Source: Ignavibacteriota bacterium (lineage in GTDB: Bacteria; Bacteroidota; Ignavibacteria; Tepidaquicellales; Tepidaquicellaceae). From it: DNA of 64,000 bases. The notes below the pieces were generated by a model that saw nothing but the letters and a program-made list of their open reading frames with translations, searched no databases and was not told where the DNA came from. The stretch's first letter is position 1. Each line of letters starts with the position of its first letter. Position numbers and translations under genes: made by a program. The DNA is taken from positions 1 through 64,000 of the forward strand of contig JAPLFJ010000052.1 of NCBI GenBank assembly GCA_026390735.1, in the 5' to 3' direction. Positions 51,357 to 61,073 of the stretch are shown one piece after another.

Positions 51357-52169
51357 TCAGCGCAGCCTAAGTTCGCTGTATTTGCCTTTGGGCTCTTTTA
51401 GTTTTTTCTGACGCTCATCAAACCTTTTTTGTATCATTTCATCGTGAAGCAGGTCAAGTTCGGCACCTTTATACAGATAACTCGTGGACTGAGTCCACAT
51501 TCTTTTTCCAGAAACAGAATCAAAGACAAGCGAAAGGTATACACGTACTCTTCTATAGTCGTCTATGATTTTAAAGGAGCCCTTGTATTGTTTAGACTTA
51601 ATTTTGGCAGATTTCCCTGCCGTGAAATCACGGTCTTCGATTTCAGTTTCAAAAGTCAAATATGAATTATGGTCAAGAACTTTTTGTCCTTTACGTTTTG
51701 ACGAAGGTGAATTAAGGTAAATAATAACAACTGCTATGCAAGGATGATTAAAATGTAAAAGAAGTTCTTCGGTCGGCAAAAACTTTATGGTGAAATAATC
51801 CTCTTTTGGTACAAAGTCAAGAATTTCCATGTTTATTCCATTTGGCACTATCGTTGCGGATTTATCCATAAAATCGGAATGAGAATTACAGTAGTTAAAA
51901 CTGTGAATCTTATTGAAAGCATTACCACCTTTGATATTTCTAAAGGGCCGCCAGATACCCCTTAGGAAAATAGAATCGTTAACAGCGGCAGCAAACTTAA
52001 CAATTGTTGCGAACCTGTTATTGTGAGAAATTGCAAGGGGTGTATCGGGTTTCTTTCTTTCGGTGTTAAGCGGATAAACAGTGCTTTCGCCTGATTTTTT
52101 CGCCCTATAGACGAGGTTTCCGACTTTTCCCCGTGCAGTGCCTGTAATTTGATTAGTTACGCGTCCCAT
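51357..52169 (-). CDS. Hypothetical protein, basic N-terminus, DUF6266-like design
   Basis: The protein has 270 residues and no signal. The start, MGRVTNQITGTARGKVGNLV followed by YRAKKSGESTVYPL, resembles small Bacteroidota proteins that begin with a GKVGNVV-type segment, some classed as DUF6266. NNRFATIVKFAAAVNDSIF follows. The rest is beta-rich with many Lys/Arg and ends in a charged helix (MIQKRFDERQKKLKEPKGKY). Function unknown. It could be a phage- or secretion-related structural protein. The family link is a weak impression. Confidence 0.5.
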   Translation of the reverse strand: MGRVTNQITGTARGKVGNLVYRAKKSGESTVYPLNTERKKPDTPLAISHNNRFATIVKFAAAVNDSIFLRGIWRPFRNIKGGNAFNKIHSFNYCNSHSDFMDKSATIVPNGINMEILDFVPKEDYFTIKFLPTEELLLHFNHPCIAVVIIYLNSPSSKRKGQKVLDHNSYLTFETEIEDRDFTAGKSAKIKSKQYKGSFKIIDDYRRVRVYLSLVFDSVSGKRMWTQSTSYLYKGAELDLLHDEMIQKRFDERQKKLKEPKGKYSELRLR

Positions 52170-52576
52170 TAGTCATATTATTAGATGTATGTATGTTTTA
52201 TAAGTTGTATTAGTTGTTGTGAGCCTGTTAAAGCGAGGCTGAAGCCCATCTGCGGCGAAGTTATCTGGCACTTTGAAGGCATGTTGAAGGCAATTTAAAG
52301 GCATATTGAAGGCATAGTGTGATTAAACGGCTAATATAACAATACTTTGCCCGGCGTTTCTTTTTTGTAGATATATTTTAAATTCAAAAAAACTCATAGG
52401 GATGTAAGTTAATTTAATTATATAAAGTTACAAAAAATGAATTTAATCGGCAATAGAAATTATAAGTGCCACAGAAAAGAAGTATTATAATTAAGTCAGG
52501 CGGGTTTAGTGATACAATTATCTTTATATATTTTTAAGTTTGATTTGCATAATTTTAAGCTAAATAAAAAGCATCT
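52170..52576. other. 407-bp divergent intergenic region with phased repeats
   Basis: It contains four GAAGGCA-type repeats at exact 11-bp intervals (52275, 52286, 52297, 52308), then AT-rich DNA before crcB. I looked for a fluoride riboswitch ahead of crcB and did not see its conserved blocks. Confidence 0.5.
52275..52314. repeat. 11-bp phased repeat, four copies
   Basis: GAAGGCATGTT, GAAGGCAATTT, AAAGGCATATT and GAAGGCATAGT follow each other at exactly 11-bp steps, one helical turn each. All copies therefore face the same side of the DNA. It may be a protein-binding array or a recent slippage repeat. Confidence 0.7.
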
Positions 52577-52957
52577 TTGTTCAACATAAAAATTTTACTG
52601 CTAATAGGTTCGGGTGGATTTGTAGGAAGTATTTTCAGATACTTATTATCGCAAACTGTTCAGAATAAATTTCTATCTTCGTTTCCGTACGGAACGATGT
52701 CTGTAAACATTATCGGTTCGCTTTTAATCGGAGTTGTTTACGGGCTGGTCGAAAAGGGAAACCTTTCTCCCGAGGCAAGACTTTTTCTTGCAACGGGAAT
52801 ACTCGGCGGGTTCACAACGTTCTCGGCATTCACGCTTGACGCGCTGAAACTTTTGCAGGAAGGGCTCTGGCTCGAAAGCATTTCGTACATATTGTTATCG
52901 GTAGTGCTTGGTGTGGTAGCGGCTTTTCTTGGAATATTTATAATTAAATTAATTTGA
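52577..52957 (+). CDS. crcB: Fluoride channel CrcB/Fluc
   Basis: The 126-residue protein has four TM helices. Signatures are GSGGFVGSIFRYLLS near 11-25, YGTMSVNIIGSLLIG near 38-52 with the conserved Asn, and the Phe-box GGFTTFSAFTLDAL near 76-89. It exports fluoride as a dual-topology dimer. The start codon is TTG at 52577; no ATG is available. The DUF190 gene begins 1 bp after its stop, a very common pairing. Confidence 0.92.
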   Translation: MFNIKILLLIGSGGFVGSIFRYLLSQTVQNKFLSSFPYGTMSVNIIGSLLIGVVYGLVEKGNLSPEARLFLATGILGGFTTFSAFTLDALKLLQEGLWLESISYILLSVVLGVVAAFLGIFIIKLI

Positions 52958-52958
52958 A

Positions 52959-53318
52959 ATGGAAAGAAAAGAGAATTTAAAGCTTGTAAGAATTTTCATA
53001 GGTGAATCGGATAAGTATAAACACAATGCGCTTTATGAAGAAATAGTATTTCTTGCAAAGAGGTCTGAACTTGCGGGTGCAACTGTAACGCGGGGCATTA
53101 TGGGCTTTGGCGCGCACAGCATTGTGCACAAGTCGAAGATGATAGAACTTTCGAATGACTTACCTGTTATAGTTGAAATTGTTGACGCAGATGATAAAAT
53201 CAGAAAGTTTATCGCCGAAGTAGAAAACTTGTTTGAGGAAAGCAGAAACGGCGGACTGATTACGATTGAAGATGCAGAAGTGATACTTTACAAACCCGGA
53301 GAAAAAAGAGAAGCATGA
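52959..53318 (+). CDS. DUF190 (PII-like) protein
   Basis: The 119-residue protein matches DUF190: LVRIFIGESDKYKHNALYEE, LAKRSELAGATVTRGIMGFG, DLPVIVEIVDADDKIRKFI and GLITIEDAEVILY. The fold is a small ferredoxin-like PII relative that may bind nucleotides and regulate a neighbour, here most likely the fluoride channel CrcB. It overlaps the lplA start by 4 bp (ATGA). Confidence 0.9.
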   Translation: MERKENLKLVRIFIGESDKYKHNALYEEIVFLAKRSELAGATVTRGIMGFGAHSIVHKSKMIELSNDLPVIVEIVDADDKIRKFIAEVENLFEESRNGGLITIEDAEVILYKPGEKREA

Positions 53319-54307
53319 AATTAATAAGTAACACAAGCAACGACCCTACTATAAACCTGGCACTCGAAGAATACTGCGTAAGGAATCTGAATGTTGAGAA
53401 TGAAATGTACTTGCTGTTTTACATTAATCAGCCATCTATAATAATAGGCAAGCATCAGAACACGATAGAAGAGATTAACAAAGAGTATGTTGACGCAAAG
53501 GGAATAAAAGTTGTAAGAAGGATTTCGGGAGGCGGTGCTGTTTATCACGATTTCGGAAACCTTAACTTTAGTTTCATAACAAAGTATTCACCTGAATTCT
53601 TTCATAATTTTGAAAAATTTACAAAGCCCGTGGTTGAAACACTCAGGGAAATGGGTGTAAACGCTGAACTTGGCGGACGTAACGATATTACAGTTGATGG
53701 AAGAAAGATTTCGGGCAATGCACAGTTCACGAATTTAAAATCGATGTTCTCGCACGGAACACTGCTTTTGAATTCACACATTGAAGACGTGGTTCAGGCG
53801 TTGAACGTGAAGCTTGATAAGATTGAGAGCAAGGGAATTAAATCGGTAAGAAGCAGAGTTGCGAACATTTCAGAATTTCTGAAAGAGGAATTGAGCGTAG
53901 AAGAGTTCAGAGAGAAAATCATAAAGAATGTTTTTAAAGAATATGAAACTGTTCCGACTTATGAATTAAGTGATACAGAATGGGAAACCGTGAATAAACT
54001 TTCGGAGATGAAGTATAAAACGTGGGAATGGAATTTTGGACGTTCGCCCGAGTACAACATGCAAAAGGTGAACAGGTTTGACTTTGGACAGGTAGATGCA
54101 CGAATTTTTGTGAAGGAAGGAAAGATTAAAAATATTAAATTCTTCGGGGACTTCCTCGGGTATGGCGACTCAGCCGACGTGGAGAAGAAACTTGAAGAAG
54201 TTATTTATAAGGAAGAAGAAGTTTCTAATGCTTTAAAGGATACAGACCTGAAATATTATTTCGGGAACGTAGAACTAACAGAGTTTGTAAAATTTATTTG
54301 TTTGTAA
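53315..54307 (+). CDS. lplA: Lipoate-protein ligase A
   Basis: The 330-residue protein has the BPL/LplA catalytic core: PSIIIGKHQNTIEEIN, then the lipoate-binding RRISGGGAVYHDFGNLNFSF near 69-88, GRNDITVDGRKISGNAQF with the catalytic Lys, and HGTLLLNSHIEDV. A C-terminal accessory domain (about 240-330) is present, as in E. coli LplA. It activates free lipoate with ATP and attaches it to E2 or GcvH lysines. It is translationally coupled to DUF190 upstream. Confidence 0.92.
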   Translation: MKLISNTSNDPTINLALEEYCVRNLNVENEMYLLFYINQPSIIIGKHQNTIEEINKEYVDAKGIKVVRRISGGGAVYHDFGNLNFSFITKYSPEFFHNFEKFTKPVVETLREMGVNAELGGRNDITVDGRKISGNAQFTNLKSMFSHGTLLLNSHIEDVVQALNVKLDKIESKGIKSVRSRVANISEFLKEELSVEEFREKIIKNVFKEYETVPTYELSDTEWETVNKLSEMKYKTWEWNFGRSPEYNMQKVNRFDFGQVDARIFVKEGKIKNIKFFGDFLGYGDSADVEKKLEEVIYKEEEVSNALKDTDLKYYFGNVELTEFVKFICL

Positions 54308-54311
54308 TATT

Positions 54312-55382
54312 ATGAGAAAAGAGAGTAAGGAATTTTTAGAGAGGTACCTGAACATAGCGTCACCGACGGGTTTCGAATACCCGGGACAAAAGATTTGGCT
54401 GGACTATATGAAGCCGTACATCGACGATTATATGAGCGACACGTATGGAACGGTTGTGGGCGTGATAAATCCGAAGGCAGAATACAAAGTTGTGATTGAA
54501 GCACATGCAGACGAAATCTCATGGTTTGTTAGTTATATAACGGACGACGGATACATTTACCTAAAAAGGAACGGCGGTTCTGACCATCAGATAGCGCCAT
54601 CGAAGAGAGTGAACATACACACGAAGAAGGGCACGGTGAAAGCAGTGTTCGGCTGGCCCGCTATACACATAAGAAATGCGGCGAAAGAAGAAACACCTAC
54701 GATGAAGAACATATTTCTCGACTGCGGATGCACGTCGAAGAAGGAAGTGGAAAAACTCGGAGTACACGTCGGATGCGTTGCAACATTTGAAGATGAACTG
54801 ATTATGCTGAATGACAAGTTTTATGTTGGAAGAGCACTGGACAATAAGATGGGCGGGTTTGTGATTGCAGAAGTTGCGAGAATGCTGAAAGAGAAAAAGA
54901 ATAAATTGCAGTATGGATTATATGTGGTAAACTCAGTTCAGGAAGAGATTGGTTTGCGCGGGGCGGAAATGATTTCAAGAAGAATAAATCCAAACCTTGC
55001 AATAGTAACTGACGTAACGCACGACACACACGCTCCGATGTATGATAAGAAATCACAGGGCGACACAAAGACAGACGGCGGACCTGTGCTGACTTACGGG
55101 CCTGCGGTACATAACAACGTACTGCAAATGCTGATTGACGTTGCAACAAAGAAGAAGATTAAATTCCAGAGGGACACAGTATCACGTTCGACAGGAACTG
55201 ACACTGATGCGTTTGCATATTCAGGAATGGGTGTTGCATCAGCTTTGATATCGATACCATTGAAGTATATGCACACAACAGTTGAGATGGTACACAAGAA
55301 TGACATAGAGAACACCATTAAACTGATGTATGAGTTTCTGCTGCATTTAAAGGCGGGGACAGATTTCAGGTATATAAAGTGA
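54312..55382 (+). CDS. M42-family aminopeptidase (glutamyl aminopeptidase/endoglucanase-like)
   Basis: The 356-residue protein has all dinuclear metal ligands of M42: H65 with D67 in VVIEAHADEISW, D in GRALDNKMGG near 178, EE in SVQEEIGLRG near 210, D in VTDVTHDTHAP near 234, and the final H in YMHTTVEMV near 329. A PDZ-like insert lies at about 70-165. These form tetrahedral dodecamers that trim peptides in the cytoplasm. It starts 4 bp after lplA. Confidence 0.92.
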   Translation: MRKESKEFLERYLNIASPTGFEYPGQKIWLDYMKPYIDDYMSDTYGTVVGVINPKAEYKVVIEAHADEISWFVSYITDDGYIYLKRNGGSDHQIAPSKRVNIHTKKGTVKAVFGWPAIHIRNAAKEETPTMKNIFLDCGCTSKKEVEKLGVHVGCVATFEDELIMLNDKFYVGRALDNKMGGFVIAEVARMLKEKKNKLQYGLYVVNSVQEEIGLRGAEMISRRINPNLAIVTDVTHDTHAPMYDKKSQGDTKTDGGPVLTYGPAVHNNVLQMLIDVATKKKIKFQRDTVSRSTGTDTDAFAYSGMGVASALISIPLKYMHTTVEMVHKNDIENTIKLMYEFLLHLKAGTDFRYIK

Positions 55383-55384
55383 GA

Positions 55385-55600
55385 ATAAACCTGTGGTAGA
55401 ATCACAGAGACCACAGAGGAGGCACAGAGACCACAGAGAAGAGATTTTTAAGGATAGAGATTCAAATATTAATTGTAAATTGCATTTGTAGAGATGGCCC
55501 AGAGGGTACCCCCTGCTAAGAAACGCTTCGCGTATCTGCTTCGCGAGTAGGAATGACAAGATGGGAATGGGTTTGCAGGATTGACAGTGGGGACTAATTT
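55385..55600. repeat. Dispersed-repeat-like intergenic DNA
   Basis: Four CACAGAGA-type units are seen (55396-55440: CACAGAGACCACAGAGGAGG then a near copy). Downstream a GC-rich AACGCTTCGCG/CTGCTTCGCGAG pair is at about 55523-55549. No gene is visible. These look like intergenic repeat elements of this genome. Confidence 0.5.
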
Positions 55601-55618
55601 TAAATTTAAGGAAGTACA

Positions 55619-56260
55619 TTGAAATATTTAGACATAGAAAACTGGAAGAGAAAGAAACACTTTGAATTTTTCAAGAAGTTTGAGTATCCGCATTTTAATA
55701 TCTGCACGAATATAGACATTACAAACACATTCCGATATTCGCAGAAGAATAAAATGTCTTTGTTCAGGACTGTGCTTTACAGCGTGATGAAGTGCTGCAA
55801 TGAAATGGAAGAGTTCAGGTACAGAATAAAGGACGATAAAATAATAATTCATGACGTTGTTAATCCCGGCGTAGCAAGTATTGCAGAAGAAGATGTTTAC
55901 ACAAACTTCATTATTCCGTATAAACCCTCACTATTAGAATTTCTGACAGAATACGAAAAGGCGGCAGAGCAGGCAAAGGGAGAAATTGTAGTTGGTGAAA
56001 AGCAAAAGGGTAAAGATGACCTGATATTTATTTCCTCGCTGCCGTGGGTATCGTTTACGAGTGTTACAAATCCGATGAGAAGCGGATATGAAGACACAAC
56101 TCCGAGAATTATCTACGGAAAGCAATTTAAACAGAACGGAAAAATAATGATGCCGTTTTCGGTGCAGGTGAATCACTGCCTGATGGACGGTATACACGTA
56201 TCAAAATATTTTTACAAACTTACAGAAGTACTGAGCAATCCCGAAAAATACTTTAATTAA
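55619..56260 (+). CDS. Chloramphenicol acetyltransferase-family acyltransferase
   Basis: The 213-residue protein resembles CAT type A: NWKRKKHFEFFKKFEYPHFN at the N-terminus, FSVTVTxx-type central strands, ISSLPWVSFTSVTNPM, and the catalytic signature VNHCLMDGIHVSKYFYKL near 185-202, with the active-site His and structural Asp. In this family it may be a true resistance enzyme or a housekeeping O-acyltransferase; the sequence does not decide. Start is TTG at 55619 with AAGGAAG upstream. Confidence 0.85.
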   Translation: MKYLDIENWKRKKHFEFFKKFEYPHFNICTNIDITNTFRYSQKNKMSLFRTVLYSVMKCCNEMEEFRYRIKDDKIIIHDVVNPGVASIAEEDVYTNFIIPYKPSLLEFLTEYEKAAEQAKGEIVVGEKQKGKDDLIFISSLPWVSFTSVTNPMRSGYEDTTPRIIYGKQFKQNGKIMMPFSVQVNHCLMDGIHVSKYFYKLTEVLSNPEKYFN

Positions 56261-56270
56261 AACATTTAGT

Positions 56271-58337
56271 ATGAAAAGATTCTTACCGTTAAATAGTATA
56301 ATAATATTATTGTTACTTTTAGTTACAGGCATTGCAAATTCACAGAACTCAAATCAGGAATTAAAGATAACTGACTATGTAATACCGTATCCGCGTCAAC
56401 TTGAAAAGTCAGGAGATGAATTACTTTATTTCGTCGCAGACCTGAATGTTAAGTACACGGGAAAAACATCGGAGAGGCTTTCTGAATATGCAGCAAGAAC
56501 AAACCAAAGAATAAAAACAGCATTTGATATTTATAAAACTGAGACAGAAAAACAAGGCGGAAAGAATCTGCAGCTTGAAATAAACTGTCAGAGTGCTGAC
56601 ACAATAAGTGTTTCGACTGACGAAAGTTATTCGCTTGAAGTAACGGAGGAAAAGGTTATACTAAACTCCAATACCGACATTGGTGCAATGCACGGACTCG
56701 AAACAATTCTACAACTTATACAAACCGAAAAGGGAATGACCTGTCTGCCCGTGTTAAAGATAGAAGACTCCCCGCGTTTTCAATGGCGAGGTTTGATGAT
56801 AGACGTATGCAGACATTTTATTCCGAAGAACGTAATACTCAGGAACCTTGATGCAATGGCGATGGCAAAGATGAATGTGTTTCACTGGCATTTATCGGAA
56901 GACCAGGGATTCAGGATTGAATGCAAAACATTTCCGAAGCTGCACGAGATGGGTTCAGACGGAAAATACTTTACGCACGAAGATGTGAAGGAAATAATTA
57001 AGTATGCGAATGACAGAGGAATCCGTGTAGTGCCTGAGTTTGATATACCGGGACATTCATCTGCATGGTTTGTAGGATACCCTGAATATGCAAGCCTTCC
57101 CGGTAAATATGAAATCGAAAGACATTACGGAGTGTTTGACCCAACGTTTGACCCGACAAAAGAAGAGACTTACGAATTCTTCGATAAATTCTTCAGGGAA
57201 ATGTCCGGTTTGTTTAACGATGAATATATGCACATTGGCGGCGATGAAAACAACGGCAAGCAATGGGATTCAAGCAAAGCAATACAGGAATTTAAGAAGG
57301 CAAATAATTTAAAATCGAATCACGAACTTCAGGCTTACTTTAACAAAAGATTACAGAAAATACTTGAGAAGTACGGAAAAAAAATGATTGGGTGGGACGA
57401 GATACTAAGCAACGAACTTCCGAAGAGCACGATGATACATTCGTGGCAGGGAAAAGAAGGAATGGTGACAGCGGCAAAGAACGGATACTATTCAATTTTA
57501 TCGAACGGGTATTACATAGACCTTTGCCAGAGTATGGTTGACCATTACTATAACGACCCGCTGCCGGAGAATATCAACTTAACGAATGAAGAGAAGAAGT
57601 ATATACTTGGCGGAGAAGCGACTATGTGGGCAGAGCTTGTGAACGAAGACAACGTCGACACAAGAATCTGGCCAAGGACTGCGGCGATTGCAGAAGTTTT
57701 ATGGTCGGGAAGAAAAGCATTTGGGCAGGATTCTTTGTATAATAATGAAATGATGTTTATGCGGTTTAATAATTTTGCGAATAATACTTTGATTGCAACG
57801 GGTGTAAAGATTTCAGAAAGCAAGCTGAATATGTTTATGAATCTGAAGTTTAAAGATGATTCTTTTAAGATATTTGCTTTGCCGGAGTTTTGCGAACCTG
57901 TTAAGTATTACAACAGGCACAGATACACAAAGTATTCTCAATCAACTCCTTTGAACCGTGTGGTTGATATTGCAACGCCTGATGCCCCTGCATCGGTATA
58001 CATGAATAATTTAATAGGGAAAAAACTCAGAGGCGAGAATGTGCCGATTCCTAAAAACGACGACTCATTCTTAACATTAGAAGAAAAGACATTATTAAAC
58101 TACCAAAGTGACCCGACAGCAAAAGAACTGATTCCTTTGTTCAGGAGCCTGAACAGGTCGATGAAAATACTGGAAGAACTTCTTTTAATTGAGAAAGGTG
58201 CCTCAATAAGCGATGCCAAATACAATGAATTCAAAACCGAACTTACAGAGCTTAAGAAACCTGTTGCAGAGCTTGAAATTCCATACATAGACAACCTTTT
58301 AAAATTATTGGAATACCTGAAGGCAAATTCAAAGTGA
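56271..58337 (+). CDS. Secreted beta-N-acetylhexosaminidase, GH20
   Basis: The 688-residue protein has a signal peptide (to about 25), a GH20b domain (about 30-165), then the catalytic barrel. FQWRGLMIDVCRHFIPKNVI starts the barrel near 170. FHWHLSEDQGFRIE and VPEFDIPGHSSAW follow. The catalytic Asp-Glu pair is in YMHIGGDENNGKQW near 323. IGWDEIL and EATMWAELV come later. It removes terminal N-acetylglucosamine or galactosamine from chitin fragments or glycans, using the substrate acetamido group. It overlaps the next gene by 4 bp (GTGA), so both glycosidases are co-expressed. Confidence 0.93.
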   Translation: MKRFLPLNSIIILLLLLVTGIANSQNSNQELKITDYVIPYPRQLEKSGDELLYFVADLNVKYTGKTSERLSEYAARTNQRIKTAFDIYKTETEKQGGKNLQLEINCQSADTISVSTDESYSLEVTEEKVILNSNTDIGAMHGLETILQLIQTEKGMTCLPVLKIEDSPRFQWRGLMIDVCRHFIPKNVILRNLDAMAMAKMNVFHWHLSEDQGFRIECKTFPKLHEMGSDGKYFTHEDVKEIIKYANDRGIRVVPEFDIPGHSSAWFVGYPEYASLPGKYEIERHYGVFDPTFDPTKEETYEFFDKFFREMSGLFNDEYMHIGGDENNGKQWDSSKAIQEFKKANNLKSNHELQAYFNKRLQKILEKYGKKMIGWDEILSNELPKSTMIHSWQGKEGMVTAAKNGYYSILSNGYYIDLCQSMVDHYYNDPLPENINLTNEEKKYILGGEATMWAELVNEDNVDTRIWPRTAAIAEVLWSGRKAFGQDSLYNNEMMFMRFNNFANNTLIATGVKISESKLNMFMNLKFKDDSFKIFALPEFCEPVKYYNRHRYTKYSQSTPLNRVVDIATPDAPASVYMNNLIGKKLRGENVPIPKNDDSFLTLEEKTLLNYQSDPTAKELIPLFRSLNRSMKILEELLLIEKGASISDAKYNEFKTELTELKKPVAELEIPYIDNLLKLLEYLKANSK

Positions 58338-60568
58338 AGAACAAAACAAGAATATTATTCTTTATAGTTTTACTTTTAATCAGTAACTGTTTGTTTGCAC
58401 AGGTAACGAAAGTAAAGTTTGACAAATGGAGTTTTAAGAATGTAAAAGACACAAAGTACTTGCCTGCCACAGTGCCGGGGACGGTACACACTGATTTACT
58501 TGCAAACGGAATCATCGAAGACCCGTTTTACAGGGACAACGAAAAGAAAGTACAATGGATAGAAAAGGAAGACTGGATTTACAGAACAGAATTCACAGTT
58601 GAGAATTTAGAAGAGAAAAGAGATTTAGTGTTTGAGGGATTGGATACATATGCTAATGTATTTATTAATGGAAAGAAAGTTCTTTATGCAGAGAATATGT
58701 TTCGTGGCTACAGAGTAAAAGATATAAACAAATATTTAAATAAGGGAAACAATGTACTTGAAATAATATTTCGTTCACCAATTGCGATAGAAGACAGTCT
58801 TGCAAAAGCTTTTTACAAGAACACTGGTTTAAAGAAATTACCTGAGACGGGAAGAATATTTACTCGTAAAGCTGCATATCATTACGGATGGGACTGGTCG
58901 CCACGGCTAGTTACCTGCGGTATATGGCGGAATGTGTATCTGGAGGTATATGAAAACAATAAAATTGAAAATGTTTTAATAAGCCAGGCTTTTAACGATG
59001 ATTACACAAAGGCATTTCTATATTTCAATATTGATTTGATTTCAGAGACAAAAAGCCAATACGAAATTAGTATAGTCAACAAATCTGACAATACAGTTCA
59101 AACCTATCCTTACTCAAAAAGTCTTTCAGTAATAATAGAAAATCCAAAACTCTGGTGGAGCAATGGACTTGGGGAACCGTACTTATACGATTTTGATGTT
59201 GTTCTTAAAAGAGATGGGGGTACATTAGATACAAGAAGTATTAGAACGGGAATAAGAAAAATCGAACTCATTCAGGATAAGGATTCTGCGGGAATGTCTT
59301 TCTACTTTAAACTTAACAGTGTTCCTGTATTTATGAAAGGGGCAAACTATATACCTGCGGATAATTTTTTGCCGAGGGTTACAAAGGAGAAGTACAGAGA
59401 ACTAATAAAGACAGCAAAAGAAATGAATATGAATATGCTTCGTGTATGGGGCGGCGGAGTTTATGAGGATGACGAGTTTTACAATCAGTGCGATGAAAAC
59501 GGAATACTTGTATGGCAGGATTTTATGTTTGCCTGTGCGATGTATCCGTTTAGTGATAACTTTATCGACAATGTTAAAGAAGAGGCAGTATACAACATAA
59601 AGAGATTAAGGAATCATCCATCGATTGCGCTCTGGTGCGGCAACAACGAAATATACGAAGGATGGATAAACTGGGGGTGGAACAAGGACTTTAGACAAGC
59701 ACAAAGAGAGTTGATAGAAAACGGTTACAATAAATTATTCAAGGAATTGCTGCCGTCATTAGTATACGAATACACACCTGAGATTAAATATGTTCATACA
59801 TCTCCTGAAATTGGATGGGGGCATAAGGAAAGCATGACACAGGGAGATTCGCATTATTGGGGGGTCTGGTGGGGTTTGGAAAAGTTTGACACACTTGAGA
59901 AGAAAGTGCCAAGGTTCATGAGTGAATACGGGTTTCAAGGATTTCCTGATACATCAACTATAAACAGGTTTACGGATATTAAAGACAGGTATTTATTTTC
60001 TGATGTATTGAAAACTCATCAGAAACATCCGACAGGGTATGAAACGCTGACAAAGTACATGGAGATGTACGGTCTTAAAACCAGTGACTATAATGAGTTT
60101 ATGAAGAACACACAAACACTACAGATACTTTGTCTAAAGACAGCAATAGAAGCACAGAGAAGAGCTATGCCATATTGCATGGGTACTTTGCTGTGGCAGT
60201 TCAACGATTGCAATCCTGTAGTATCGTGGTCTTTGATTGATTATTACGGAATGCCAAAGCCGTCTCTTGAAGTTGTGAAAAGGCTTTATGATGACATACT
60301 TATAATACCGGTTGAGGAGAATGGGGTTATAAAAGTATATGTGGTAAACGATAGGAATGAAACAGTGAGCGGAAAATTAACTTTACAGAACAGGAAAAAT
60401 AAAGATGAGACAATAATGTTTATTAAAGGAATAGACGTATCACCAAACTCATCAAAAGTATATTTTAAAAGGACAGCGAAGGAGTTATTTCAAAAGAGTT
60501 TACTTGAGTGTGAATTTGTTACTAAGGACAGGAAGAAATATAATAACGAGATAAAGATACGCCAATAA
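58334..60568 (+). CDS. Secreted beta-mannosidase, GH2
   Basis: The 744-residue protein has a GTG start overlapping the GH20 stop and a signal peptide to about 23. A GH2 sugar-binding domain (PATVPGTVHTDLLANGIIED, then YGWDWSPRLVTCGIWRNVYL) is followed by an Ig-like domain and the TIM barrel. The acid/base is E in WCGNNEIYEG near 435. The nucleophile is E in RFMSEYGFQGFP near 532. Family members usually run 820-860 residues; the C-terminal beta domains are shortened here. With the GH20 it suits trimming of N-glycan or mannan-chitobiose structures. Confidence 0.92.
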   Translation: MKNKTRILFFIVLLLISNCLFAQVTKVKFDKWSFKNVKDTKYLPATVPGTVHTDLLANGIIEDPFYRDNEKKVQWIEKEDWIYRTEFTVENLEEKRDLVFEGLDTYANVFINGKKVLYAENMFRGYRVKDINKYLNKGNNVLEIIFRSPIAIEDSLAKAFYKNTGLKKLPETGRIFTRKAAYHYGWDWSPRLVTCGIWRNVYLEVYENNKIENVLISQAFNDDYTKAFLYFNIDLISETKSQYEISIVNKSDNTVQTYPYSKSLSVIIENPKLWWSNGLGEPYLYDFDVVLKRDGGTLDTRSIRTGIRKIELIQDKDSAGMSFYFKLNSVPVFMKGANYIPADNFLPRVTKEKYRELIKTAKEMNMNMLRVWGGGVYEDDEFYNQCDENGILVWQDFMFACAMYPFSDNFIDNVKEEAVYNIKRLRNHPSIALWCGNNEIYEGWINWGWNKDFRQAQRELIENGYNKLFKELLPSLVYEYTPEIKYVHTSPEIGWGHKESMTQGDSHYWGVWWGLEKFDTLEKKVPRFMSEYGFQGFPDTSTINRFTDIKDRYLFSDVLKTHQKHPTGYETLTKYMEMYGLKTSDYNEFMKNTQTLQILCLKTAIEAQRRAMPYCMGTLLWQFNDCNPVVSWSLIDYYGMPKPSLEVVKRLYDDILIIPVEENGVIKVYVVNDRNETVSGKLTLQNRKNKDETIMFIKGIDVSPNSSKVYFKRTAKELFQKSLLECEFVTKDRKKYNNEIKIRQ

Positions 60569-60632
60569 TAACCGCTTCATTTATCATTTTCTCTTTTATT
60601 AAGACTGTGTAAATTTACAGAAATAAAGAAAT

Positions 60633-61004
60633 ATGGAAATTACAGAGAATAAGCTGAAAAATTTAATAATCGTTGGGGACAGGGTTCTTATAAAACCGAA
60701 ATCGCTGTCAGACAAGACAAAGACCGGACTTTATCTGCCGCCGGGTGTACAGGAAAAAGAAATTGTGCAATCGGGATACATAATGAAGGTAGGCCCGGGT
60801 TATCCGCTTGCACAGGCATCGGAAGACATTGAAGAGTCTTGGAAGGCGACGGACGAGAAGGTAAAATACATTCCTTTGCAGGTGAAGGAAGGAGACCTTG
60901 CGGTATTTCTTCAGAAGGGTTCTATAGAAGTGGTTTATAAGGATGAAAAATACTTCATCGTACCTCAGAACCAGATATTAATGATAGAGAGAGAAGAGTT
61001 TTAA
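60633..61004 (+). CDS. GroES-like (Cpn10-fold) protein
   Basis: The 123-residue protein follows the Cpn10 pattern: LIIVGDRVLIKPKSLSDKTK, TGLYLPPGVQEKEIVQSGYI, MKVGPGYPLA, then KEGDLAVFLQKGSIEVVYKD and YFIVPQNQILMI. About 25 extra residues (SEDIEESWKATDEKVKYIPL) interrupt the barrel compared with the 95-residue GroES. No groEL is adjacent. It may be an alternative co-chaperonin or a specialised relative. Confidence 0.82.
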   Translation: MEITENKLKNLIIVGDRVLIKPKSLSDKTKTGLYLPPGVQEKEIVQSGYIMKVGPGYPLAQASEDIEESWKATDEKVKYIPLQVKEGDLAVFLQKGSIEVVYKDEKYFIVPQNQILMIEREEF

Positions 61005-61073
61005 GACATTCAGAAGAGTTTTGAATTACAATTTTATATTATAAATCTTATATTTAATGAACTAATAACATAG

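Noticed and set aside
52441-52576. Fluoride riboswitch before crcB
   Set aside because: The conserved GGxGATGG-type blocks and downstream stem are not present.
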